A DNA stretch of 21,039 nucleotides from a virus. The DNA is taken from IMG/VR virus record IMGVR_UViG_3300025101_000239, positions 1-21,039 of that record, one strand, 5' to 3'. This document shows positions 13,804 through 21,039 of the stretch, piece by piece (the stretch's first letter is position 1; each line of letters begins with the position of its first letter). The position numbers and the translations under genes are program-made. Under the pieces are notes generated by a model. The model was not told where the DNA came from. It did not search any database and worked only from the letters and a program-made list of their open reading frames with translations.

Positions 13804-14016
13804 TCACTTCTTAGATTTATTGCCCCAATTAGCGGCACCAACTTTACGACATCTAACTAAAGCACCCGAAGCATAAGCCGAAGGCCAAACATCATATCTG
13901 CTTCTAACCTTTGAATAACAAGCATCTTTTCGCTTTGCTTTCTTTTTCTTATAACGCTTAGAACCCTTTTTTCTTCGGGCTTTTCCTTTCTTGTGAATAA
14001 TATCTTCCCATGTCAT
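13804..14016 (-). CDS. Tagged, very basic marine-virus protein (70 aa)
   Basis: MTWEDIIHKKGK is the tag, close to both the N-terminal form (WEDI) and the C-terminal form (DIHK). A run of about 20 mostly Lys/Arg residues follows, then DACYSKVRSRYDVWPSAYAS and GALVRCRKVGAANWGNKSKK. The second half is a compact pattern I recognise from many marine phages (CY.KV..RY.VWPSAYASGALV.CRKVG), of unknown role. Two cysteines (33 and 56) may bind metal or pair. Its ATG overlaps the upstream stop. Confidence 0.87.
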   Translation of the reverse strand: MTWEDIIHKKGKARRKKGSKRYKKKKAKRKDACYSKVRSRYDVWPSAYASGALVRCRKVGAANWGNKSKK

Positions 14017-15374
14017 ACTATCATGCCCCCAATACCTTCTAATTCATCCATAACGGACATCTTACAGTTACCTTGTAACTTAGCAATATCATCAACATAT
14101 ATACCTTCTTTTAGGAAATCAAACCCAACATGGTCTTTGTGATTTTCCCACTTCATTAATTTGAATATCTCTTCACATCTACCTTTGTACCAATCAGCCT
14201 TCTTGTATGACTTCTTCATACGGATTAATTCTAACAACAATTCAGCATTACCTTTTTTCATTCTAAAATGAGGCAAACATTTTGTCAATAGATTATGCAC
14301 ATCATCTTGTGAATAGAAATTAAGACGATTTACCGGCCTTGTATCTTGTGGAGATTTTTGGTCTAAATGTAACTTACCAAACCCAATAGACTTGTGCATT
14401 TCATTCATGAATACCTTCCCTCTTTCTCCTGTTGCTACTAAACCTACTCTTGGATTATGGTTTCTATCCATAGTAATGTAACCATCTGAATCAATAAATG
14501 CCGCAGTATAAGCCCAAACATTTTTCTTTAATTCGTTGGGTAATTTATAATAACCGCCATTAGAACTTCCTATTTCCAACTTATTAATCATTTTAGAAAT
14601 AGTGCTGGTTGAGTTTATTTTGTGTAAATTAGTTGGCATTGAATCATGTATCTGACCTAATCCAATTCCCGGATTTTCGCATACTGCCTTCATAATAAAG
14701 TCTAATGACTTTTCTTTCTTTGATTTAATTAGAGATTGGTCGGTAATACTTTTTATTTCTTGCCTAAACTCTTTCTTAGCAATTCTTGAATCTTTTTCTA
14801 ATTTAGCATATTCTTTACTATATGCCATATTTTCTTTCTTCAAATCAATTTCCCATAATTTACAAAGAGAATCAACAACAACTCTTCTTTTCTTAACATC
14901 TGTAATCTTATTGAGTTTTGATAAATCCTTTTCTGTAAATCTCATTTTAAGTAATGGAACTTTGTATGGGCTAATCCAATAAATAGAATTAATACACTTG
15001 TGAATGTGTTCACCATATCCTTCAATAACAGTATCAATTGATTTAGACATTCTTGTTCTTGATTCTCCCTTTAGACTTCTTCTTGCTTTACGCATTTTTT
15101 TTACCAAGTCGGGAATAGTCTGTCCATCAACTATGTATTCTGAAGGGAATGTATCAAGACGCTTTCTCGCATCAGTAGCATTAATGTTTAGATTCTTAGA
15201 TAGAGTAGTAATGGCTTCATAGTCGGACATGACATAATCATTAATACTTTTTAATCTAGTACCTAAAGCCTGTTCAGCCTTAGTCTGTTCTTCTTTTTGT
15301 TTCCTTCCTAACTCTGCTAATTGACCCATTGCTTCTTCGGCATCTTCATATTCTTCAGGAGTAGGAGTAGTCAT
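14013..15374 (-). CDS. LAGLIDADG-type endonuclease-like protein with wHTH and long N-terminal domain (453 aa)
   Basis: Residues 286-300 (VWAYTAAFIDSDGYI) match a single LAGLIDADG helix with its acidic residue. The next 90 residues fit the fold of such nucleases: PRVGLVATGERGKVFMNEMH, GFGKLHLDQK, NRLNFYSQDDVHNLLTKCLP, LLLELIRMKKS. A winged-helix region precedes it (about 224-278, SLDFIMKAV...STISKMINKLE). The first 220 residues are helical and unrecognised. A single-motif protein would act as a dimer. It may be a homing nuclease inserted next to terL, or a domesticated one serving packaging; the N-terminal part could even hold a small-terminase role (speculative). The start follows AGGTGATTAA nine bases after terL. 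No intron or intein is visible in terL. Confidence 0.8.
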   Translation of the reverse strand: MTTPTPEEYEDAEEAMGQLAELGRKQKEEQTKAEQALGTRLKSINDYVMSDYEAITTLSKNLNINATDARKRLDTFPSEYIVDGQTIPDLVKKMRKARRSLKGESRTRMSKSIDTVIEGYGEHIHKCINSIYWISPYKVPLLKMRFTEKDLSKLNKITDVKKRRVVVDSLCKLWEIDLKKENMAYSKEYAKLEKDSRIAKKEFRQEIKSITDQSLIKSKKEKSLDFIMKAVCENPGIGLGQIHDSMPTNLHKINSTSTISKMINKLEIGSSNGGYYKLPNELKKNVWAYTAAFIDSDGYITMDRNHNPRVGLVATGERGKVFMNEMHKSIGFGKLHLDQKSPQDTRPVNRLNFYSQDDVHNLLTKCLPHFRMKKGNAELLLELIRMKKSYKKADWYKGRCEEIFKLMKWENHKDHVGFDFLKEGIYVDDIAKLQGNCKMSVMDELEGIGGMIV

Positions 15375-15383
15375 TTAATCACC

Positions 15384-16814
15384 TCAGAAGTTCATACCAA
15401 TAAAACCGTTCTGCCTTGCATACTTGTTAGTTTGCACCGGCTCAAATATTCCCATATCGTCTAAGAGTATGAATGTTTCACTCATAGTATGTGTTGCCGC
15501 ATTTGCTAATGCAAGGCTCATCACCATATCGTCATGTGCGCCAATACCCTCAAACTTGCCTCTTTCAGTAATAGCAAACATTGACAATTCTTCTATCAGT
15601 GTACCTGTAACTCTTCGGCTTTCTTCATTACCATAAGGCAAACGAATCTTTTCGTTTTCAAAGTTCATTTGCAAACTAAGAATAATCTCTTCCTTCTTCT
15701 TTCTCGTTGTATTAAAATCATGCACATTCAAATCAGACACATTCCTTAACTCCTGTGTAAATGATTTAGCAAAGGTGTTTGTTTCAAAGAGGACTACTTC
15801 GGGATGGAACATTTTTCCTATTAGCCGAACCTTTTCTATATTCTCTCTAAACTCAACATTCTTACAACGGTCTACAAATACTACTGTCTTATTGTCATGT
15901 TCGTCTACTTCTAATACAGTAATTACATTATAATCTCCATCAGTAGAAATAGCAGGGTCTACTCCAACATAATACTTGAAGCCCTCACGCCTTTGTGGTT
16001 TCAAAACATAATCTTTATTCTTAGCCTTGTCTAAGTATTCAGGATTGAATAGAGAAGTACCCGTCGATATCGGAACACACATATATTCCCTTGTGAACAT
16101 TAGTGAACCAACTTCAGCCTTTCTCGCCATTAGTGCTTCATAATTCCATCTGTCCGGCCATAAGGGTTCATTCAAAGAATTAAGGCATGGATATGTTCTA
16201 ACAGTATATGCGTCATTTTCCGATAACTGTTGGTAAATATCTGTATAACTGAATGGAGTACCAATAACCCTAAGTGATGCAGTGTGATGTAAAGTAGGAA
16301 TCATATCTCCATAAAACCAATCTGTAACCTTTTGAATCCCTGTCATACTAAACTCTTTCAAAGGGTCATCAATTACTATTTCTTGAGGGTGTAATCCACG
16401 AATCTGTGAACCAACTGAACGCTCTAAGATTTGATTACCGTTAGTTAATGTAATGTTACCAATAGCCCAACCCCTTGCAGGTTTGAACCTTTTAAGCATA
16501 GGATGGGTGAACATCTTATCAATATCTCTCATGTGAACCAATGTCTGCTTTTGGTTAGAAGATATGTATAGCATTTGATATGGAGGCTTTTCAAAAATTA
16601 ACTTCCACACTACCCAACTGTGCATAAATACGGATTTACCGTGGTCACGACTACAAATGATTACTGTTCTTTGAGTTTCATTCATCAACTCATGCCACTC
16701 TTGAATATAAGACGGAAAATCGAAACCTAATACATTCTGAAAGAAGTATGGAAAGGAGTTACGGGATAACTCCATATCCATCTGATGTTCAAAATTGAAG
16801 GTTTCTATTTCCAT
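15384..16814 (-). CDS. terL: Terminase large subunit
   Basis: This is the DNA-packaging motor ATPase and nuclease, 476 residues. Walker A is CSRDHGKSV (54-62, Lys60). Walker B is IVIDD (146-150), with Asp-Asp in place of Asp-Glu, followed by PLKE. A coupling motif IGTPF is at 184-188. The RNase H-like nuclease part has Asp286 in YVGVDPAIS, Glu344 in LFETN and Asp428/429 in GAHDDMVMS, in the order expected. It should pump DNA into the procapsid through the portal and cut the concatemer. No intein or frameshift is visible. The start is preceded by GGTGATAAT, and it lies four bases after the acetyltransferase gene. No small terminase is recognised nearby. Confidence 0.96.
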   Translation of the reverse strand: MEIETFNFEHQMDMELSRNSFPYFFQNVLGFDFPSYIQEWHELMNETQRTVIICSRDHGKSVFMHSWVVWKLIFEKPPYQMLYISSNQKQTLVHMRDIDKMFTHPMLKRFKPARGWAIGNITLTNGNQILERSVGSQIRGLHPQEIVIDDPLKEFSMTGIQKVTDWFYGDMIPTLHHTASLRVIGTPFSYTDIYQQLSENDAYTVRTYPCLNSLNEPLWPDRWNYEALMARKAEVGSLMFTREYMCVPISTGTSLFNPEYLDKAKNKDYVLKPQRREGFKYYVGVDPAISTDGDYNVITVLEVDEHDNKTVVFVDRCKNVEFRENIEKVRLIGKMFHPEVVLFETNTFAKSFTQELRNVSDLNVHDFNTTRKKKEEIILSLQMNFENEKIRLPYGNEESRRVTGTLIEELSMFAITERGKFEGIGAHDDMVMSLALANAATHTMSETFILLDDMGIFEPVQTNKYARQNGFIGMNF

Positions 16815-16818
16815 ATTA

Positions 16819-17334
16819 TCACCGTTTCTTTAACAACATAAACCAAGTCATTTCGTGTTTGACCCATTTTTGTAGTTGTTCGGGATAATTGACTCCTTCA
16901 AGTTCTTCTTGTATATCTTTAGGTAGACTCTCTATTACCATATCTTTGAATCCATATTTTTTTAATGTGTTAGCAAATCTTTCCGAAACTGGATTAGCAT
17001 ACAATGTTTTAGTTCCTTTTTCTTCTAATAACTTTTCTAATAAAATACTAGATAAGCCTCTTCCCCTATATTCATCTCTAACATGAGTTCCTGCCATTAA
17101 AAGTGCGCCTTTGTGTTCAGCAAAACCAATAACCCCTACAGGTTTATTCTCATAAAAAGCAACAAACATGGTAGCGGGGGCAGTAGCCCATATAGAATCT
17201 CTAGGTAAGAATTTACCATATCTCATTTGTCTTTTTACATAATTAAAATAGCCGTCATCTTGAAAGGCTTTAATGGCCTTTTTTTCAGACATCTCTTCAA
17301 AAGAAAGTTCTTCGGGGGGAATTTTTTCTGCCAT
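16819..17334 (-). CDS. GNAT-family N-acetyltransferase with C-terminal tag
   Basis: This 171-residue protein has the acetyl-CoA-binding motif A (HVRDEYRGRGLSSILLEKLL, residues 84-103, with the R-G-x-G turn). The preceding strands are MFVAFYENKPVGVIGFAEH. ANPVSERFANTLKKYGF (113-129) is the typical motif B and KYGF end. The acceptor substrate is unknown. The protein ends MTWFMLLKKR, matching the tag found at the N-terminus of other proteins here. I use the ATG at 17334 (MAEKIP), which follows AGGTGAG; the GTG at 17343 lies inside that site. Being tagged, it may be carried in the virion and act early on a host or virion protein; this is inference. Confidence 0.9.
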   Translation of the reverse strand: MAEKIPPEELSFEEMSEKKAIKAFQDDGYFNYVKRQMRYGKFLPRDSIWATAPATMFVAFYENKPVGVIGFAEHKGALLMAGTHVRDEYRGRGLSSILLEKLLEEKGTKTLYANPVSERFANTLKKYGFKDMVIESLPKDIQEELEGVNYPEQLQKWVKHEMTWFMLLKKR

Positions 17335-17338
17335 ATTT

Positions 17339-17345
17339 CTCACCT
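17339..17345 (-). promoter_or_regulatory. Shine-Dalgarno site that fixes the acetyltransferase start
   Basis: The minus strand reads AGGTGAG four bases before the ATG at 17334. It contains the GTG at 17343 that would be the alternative start, so the ATG is preferred. Confidence 0.65.
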
Positions 17346-19877
17346 AAAGTTAGCCTTAATCACATACACATGCTCTGAACTAATTCCGTATGCTTTGCTG
17401 ATACTATCAAATGAATTGATTGTATTGACAATACCGGTTATTTCGCTGGCTGAAATATCCAAGTTGTAGTCCTTTTCCATCTTAGAAATCATAGAATCCA
17501 AGTGGTCTACATCATCCAGCCTCTTGAATGAATGGTAAATAGGTTGCTTCTTTAGTAGCCTAATACTATCATGTACCGCCAATAGTTTATCATTAATTTC
17601 GCTCTTTGCTAAGGTTCTAAAGTCGGCCACTAACTTTTCTCCAATGTCACTATCTATGATAGCCTCTCCTTTACTGCTTCCTATCAATTGTGATAAAGAC
17701 CTAATAGCAGTAATTTCACCAACTCTATCTACACCTAAGTTTGAGTATTCTTCAAGTGGCTTAATCGTTTTCTTGTAGTTAGCCCCGACAAGGAACGGCC
17801 TATCCTCTTTATCATCAGAAAGTATTTTTATTGAACCTATTAGCGAAGCGACTTCTCTATGGATTCTGTCTTTAAGTGCATTATTAGCCGTCTTGCTTTT
17901 AGTTTCTTCATCTATATCTTTGAATATTCTATATACTCCCTTGACAAAGTTTGCACCTTTTTCCTCTAATGTATTTAGATTCTGTATAGTATCTCCCTTC
18001 GCCAAAAGATTAGTGAACTCCAACAGTCTTTTTGCTTCTCTATCAGTAATTAACGATTCTCCATATTTAGCGAACTTTTTATTTAGTGCTTGGTAATTAA
18101 TATACTTAGCATCCAAGTCCTTGTATGATGAAATAATTCTCATAGCGGCATTGTCTGTAAATGGTAAATCCATACCTGCTGAATGAATAGTAAATTGTGG
18201 CCCTAAGTAAATCTCAACCATCGGCTTGATAAGAACATCAATTTGTTCCGCTATCTTATTATCAAGTTTTGTACTGAGTGAGAAGTTCTCTCTTAGACTA
18301 CCCTTTGCACCAATAACAGTATTTAGGTATCTAAACTGTCTTTTAGGACTTGGCTTCTTTCCGCTTTTACCCGCAGGTAGTTTCAACTGTTCGCTTAATG
18401 GCCCCGAACCTGCGCCAGCCATTTGTAATCCTACATCTTGCGGGAATAGAGTCTTGTCATTTTCTATTAGATTTACAAATAATTCCAAGAACCTGTCTAT
18501 GTTTTGTGTTCTTACATTTATTTCCGAACCTACTTTTTTGTAGTGTATTCTAAGAGCCGGAAGATTTGCGGCAAAGATAGGTAGTGGGAATGTTTTTTCT
18601 CTGAACACTGATTCATCTACATACTGTTCAACTGCTTCAATCTTATCAACAAAGGTTTCAAAGACGGCTTCTTCATCGTCTTGGTCTAAAATAAATCGTT
18701 CTTTTTTATCCCTAACAAAAGATTTCAATTCCTCTACTTCACCATATATTGCGGCAAAGGCACCTAAATCTTCTTTCAAAACCAATAGTCCAAGAGGGTC
18801 AAACTCCTGTTCATCTGATAGGTTTTGTTCAAGTTCCGCTATTGACTCTTTGGCTTGAGGATTAATTGTATCTCCTTCACCCGCACTTGTGGGCTTTTCC
18901 TCATCTTCATCATCAGAAGGTTCATCATCTTCATATTGAGTTTGTAGTCCTTCTTCTTGACCTGTCATACTCATATTAATACCGTAGACTTCAGCAAAGT
19001 CTTTCAGTATTTTTACTGCTCTCACTTCTATATCTTCTAAAGAATCAGACACCGGCTCAAACATCTCAATATAAGTTAGTTTGTCAATATTCTTTTCAAC
19101 AAAATTAACAAACTCACTAATGGCTTTATGTTCTTTTTCTCCCTTAGTTTTTACTTCTTTTAGTGTAGTTAAGAGTTCTTTTAGACTTTTAATCATCTTA
19201 TCTTCTTCATCTTTAATTTCAGACCAATATTGATAAGTAGCCTCTCTTTCTTTTAAGTCTTTGAATTTCCCTGTTTCAGTTCCAAATATCTTATCTAAGT
19301 GTAATTCAAACTTAGACACCTTATATTCTCTTGTGCCTTCTTTCATCACTGTACGGATTCTTTTTGTCATATTCCTTAGATTAGTGAATACATGAGTTTG
19401 AATAGGTTTGGCACCCATTGTTTCTTCAAGGGACTTCATATCCTTTTTTGTTTCTTTGATGTTGGTTTCTAACCTGTCTATCTTTACAGTTCTTCCTTCT
19501 TTAACAGAAATAGCATTTGCATTAAATCCTTTTGTTAAAAGGATATTCTTTTGTCCAGCAATGGGCGTTCCTTCATACAATATGTTGCTTAGTGGTAGCC
19601 TTTGTAAAAACTCGGCGGCTTGTTCTCCAACGCCGGAAACCTTTTCCGTAGGTTTCAAACCCATAAGATATTCTTCTAATTCTTCTACAATATCATCAAC
19701 GATGCTATCATCTAAATCTTTAGTATTATCTTCAACAAGGTCAAAAATAAAGTCCTCCATATTTTCAATAGCCTGTTTTCTTTTGGCTTGGTTATTACCA
19801 ACATTATATTCTTTGAATTTATTTTCAAGTGCTTCTAACACTTTCTTAGAATCTTTTGTATGATTGTCTAAAATCAT
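17340..19877 (-). CDS. Large acidic/helical protein upstream of terL, unknown (845 aa)
   Basis: I do not recognise a family. The N-terminal 300 residues are helical and charged with coiled-coil character (KFELHLDKIFGTETGKFKDL region). A strongly acidic, low-complexity linker lies near residue 310-340 (YEDDEPSDDEDEEKPTSAGE). More helical domains follow to the end, which lacks the W-motif (KANFR). There is a Gly/Lys-rich loop near 515-530 (KLPAGKSGKKPSPKRQFR). No enzyme motif, signal peptide or membrane segment is seen. The start ATG overlaps the stop of the previous gene (ATGA) and follows AGGTGG. Position before terL and the similar style to the preceding gene suggest a structural or assembly role, but this is weak. 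Confidence 0.85.
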   Translation of the reverse strand: MILDNHTKDSKKVLEALENKFKEYNVGNNQAKRKQAIENMEDFIFDLVEDNTKDLDDSIVDDIVEELEEYLMGLKPTEKVSGVGEQAAEFLQRLPLSNILYEGTPIAGQKNILLTKGFNANAISVKEGRTVKIDRLETNIKETKKDMKSLEETMGAKPIQTHVFTNLRNMTKRIRTVMKEGTREYKVSKFELHLDKIFGTETGKFKDLKEREATYQYWSEIKDEEDKMIKSLKELLTTLKEVKTKGEKEHKAISEFVNFVEKNIDKLTYIEMFEPVSDSLEDIEVRAVKILKDFAEVYGINMSMTGQEEGLQTQYEDDEPSDDEDEEKPTSAGEGDTINPQAKESIAELEQNLSDEQEFDPLGLLVLKEDLGAFAAIYGEVEELKSFVRDKKERFILDQDDEEAVFETFVDKIEAVEQYVDESVFREKTFPLPIFAANLPALRIHYKKVGSEINVRTQNIDRFLELFVNLIENDKTLFPQDVGLQMAGAGSGPLSEQLKLPAGKSGKKPSPKRQFRYLNTVIGAKGSLRENFSLSTKLDNKIAEQIDVLIKPMVEIYLGPQFTIHSAGMDLPFTDNAAMRIISSYKDLDAKYINYQALNKKFAKYGESLITDREAKRLLEFTNLLAKGDTIQNLNTLEEKGANFVKGVYRIFKDIDEETKSKTANNALKDRIHREVASLIGSIKILSDDKEDRPFLVGANYKKTIKPLEEYSNLGVDRVGEITAIRSLSQLIGSSKGEAIIDSDIGEKLVADFRTLAKSEINDKLLAVHDSIRLLKKQPIYHSFKRLDDVDHLDSMISKMEKDYNLDISASEITGIVNTINSFDSISKAYGISSEHVYVIKANFR

Positions 19878-21039
19878 TCTTCAACCACCTTTTCATTCAT
19901 TAAATTAGAAGCAACTAATAGTTTTTTAATATCATCATTCTTATGTATAACAAGATAATTTTTAGGTTCTTCCTCTATATCCTTCAATCTTTGCTTTAAC
20001 GCTTCTGTAAAAGACTTCTTAAATTCGGCTAGGCCCGTGTTGAGTTTGTCAGCAAGAGCCTTAACCGATGCAAGAAGGGAGGAATTATTATCTAATGAAG
20101 GTTTCTCCCCCTCCTTTCTATCTACCATTGAGTCTATCTTTTGTACTTCGGACTTCAAATCTACATTAGTCATAAGACTAATAATGTGATAATATACCTT
20201 CAGTCCATTGTTTATGTTAAATGCTCTAAACATATTTTTAAGTTCGGTTCTTGAACCAAAGAAGGCTAACAAAGGTTCCTTCATTAGAATAGAATAAATA
20301 GCCGCCACCGCTTTTGACTCCTTGCTGAAATCAATTCCTTCAACATTTACATCTTTTCTAAACCTGTCTAATTTGCCTTGACGATTATCAGTTAGATTAT
20401 TACTTTCTAACCATTTTGCGTATCTTCTTTGGAATGACCTACCTTCACTATCCTTGAAGATTTTACTTACTTTTGCTTTTCCAATATTTTTCATTACTAA
20501 CAATTGGTGACTTGGTTTAGAGTCCTTATTTACTATATCGAAGCCATCTCTTTCTTCTTCTGTTATGACATTTCTTGTTACCAAAAAGTCAGCAAGATGT
20601 TTGCTAATCACTCCCGCAGTACCGCCTTCGATTAATTTATTATATTCATCAAAGTAGTTTTTACCTGCCGCAGTATCTTTTCCTAATTGGTCGGGTGTTC
20701 TTTGACCCTTGTATGATTCTCTCCAACCATCTCTTTGTGATACATATTCTCTAAATGTTCTTTCGGGCAGTACGCTTTCTTTAGCATTATTATCCATAGC
20801 CTCATCAAAAGGATTGTCACTTGAACCTGTTAATACTTTAGCCAAGTATGGTGACATATTATGGTTCTTTTTTGCAGAATTGCCATCAAAGACTTTTTCA
20901 TATAATGAAGTTCCATTTAACTCAAAATCAGTCAATGCCTTTGTAGCAGTGGGCTTCAAAAGTCCACGCTTAATCAATTTGATATAATCTTCAAGCCTAT
21001 CTTCATCAATAGTTTCTTCCGCTACTAATGTGCTTCCCT
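19874..21039 (-). CDS. C-terminal part of an unknown large protein (5' end outside the window)
   Basis: The frame is open through the right edge; 387 residues are visible. An internal TTG at 20977 could be taken for a start, but the 20 upstream codons are open and coding-like (VAEETIDEDRLEDYIK), so the gene is partial. The visible part has a polar N-terminal region and a segment about 110-200 with GFDIVNKDSKPSHQLLVMKN and SFQRRYAKWLESNN. A helical region SILMKEPLLAFFGSRTELKN follows, and the protein ends in a coiled-coil part (LADKLNTGLAEFKKSFTEAL). I do not recognise a family. No terminal W-motif is present at its C-terminus (MNEKVVEE). Confidence 0.82.
   Translation of the reverse strand, partial: GSTLVAEETIDEDRLEDYIKLIKRGLLKPTATKALTDFELNGTSLYEKVFDGNSAKKNHNMSPYLAKVLTGSSDNPFDEAMDNNAKESVLPERTFREYVSQRDGWRESYKGQRTPDQLGKDTAAGKNYFDEYNKLIEGGTAGVISKHLADFLVTRNVITEEERDGFDIVNKDSKPSHQLLVMKNIGKAKVSKIFKDSEGRSFQRRYAKWLESNNLTDNRQGKLDRFRKDVNVEGIDFSKESKAVAAIYSILMKEPLLAFFGSRTELKNMFRAFNINNGLKVYYHIISLMTNVDLKSEVQKIDSMVDRKEGEKPSLDNNSSLLASVKALADKLNTGLAEFKKSFTEALKQRLKDIEEEPKNYLVIHKNDDIKKLLVASNLMNEKVVEE

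Noticed and set aside
5410-14016. The MSW/MTW starts as a translation-initiation or leader signal
   Set aside because: Similar peptides are found at C-termini of three proteins, and codons differ between genes, so a protein-level function fits better.
20975-20977. TTG as the true start of the right-hand gene
   Set aside because: The frame continues open and coding-like to the window edge and there is no convincing ribosome site before the TTG.
1-21039. tRNA genes, CRISPR arrays, insertion sequences, attachment sites, terminator hairpins
   Set aside because: None was seen by eye; nearly all bases are coding and no regularly spaced repeats, terminal inverted repeats or U-tract hairpins stood out.

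Overview
This window looks like the head-assembly and DNA-packaging module of a tailed virus with an HK97-type capsid, most likely one that infects a marine archaeon. The recognisable proteins are a large terminase, a portal protein, a prohead protease fused to a scaffold, and a major capsid protein (cut off by the left edge). There is no host chromosome gene, rRNA, tRNA, integrase, insertion sequence or CRISPR array. The DNA is AT-rich (roughly one third G+C by eye). Many genes start just after a GGTGAT-type Shine-Dalgarno site, the form often seen in archaea, and the window carries a large ATP-dependent DNA ligase. The archaeal host is an inference: magrovirus-like viruses of Marine Group II (Poseidoniales) or viruses of marine Thaumarchaeota are the closest idea I have. 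A marine bacteriophage cannot be excluded from sequence alone.

All genes lie on the minus strand, so transcription runs from high to low coordinates. Genes overlap by 1-4 bases or are a few bases apart; the only gap over about 12 bases is 46 bases at 2343-2388. No stretch over 300 bases lacks a gene. In transcription order: the C-terminal part of an unknown protein (right edge), an unknown acidic 845-residue protein, a GNAT acetyltransferase, the terminase large subunit, and a LAGLIDADG-type endonuclease-like protein. Next comes a cassette of small, mostly basic or cysteine-rich proteins (11570-14016), then a 44-residue zinc-finger protein, the portal (with two inserted zinc-ribbon-like segments), a 75-residue protein, and a 1186-residue charged coiled-coil protein. 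Last come four small proteins, the ligase, the protease-scaffold and the capsid protein.

The most striking signal is a short peptide at the ends of many unrelated proteins. Nine proteins begin with M-(S/T)-W-x-x-(I/L/V)-(I/L)-K or a close variant, for example MTWEDILKKK, MSWKDILKTE, MTWQEVLKRK, MTWWNIIKSR and MSSWKSIIAG; a tenth (MTWDFY) is doubtful. Similar peptides occur at the C-terminus of three proteins: the scaffold (DWSDIHKMV), a 79-residue protein (EWSDIHKMV) and the acetyltransferase (MTWFMLLKKR). The scaffold carries one copy and the bodies of the proteins are unrelated, so I infer that this is a capsid-interior targeting or cargo-loading tag. It would be comparable in logic to the capsid-targeting sequence of T4 internal proteins or to the cargo-loading peptides of HK97-fold encapsulins. 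On this reading the tagged proteins are cargo carried inside the procapsid.

Two further points are well supported by the sequence. A strong Shine-Dalgarno site and ATG inside the protease gene predict a separately made scaffold, as in lambda C/Nu3. Several gene starts are best placed downstream of the longest reading frame because both the tag and the Shine-Dalgarno site agree there.
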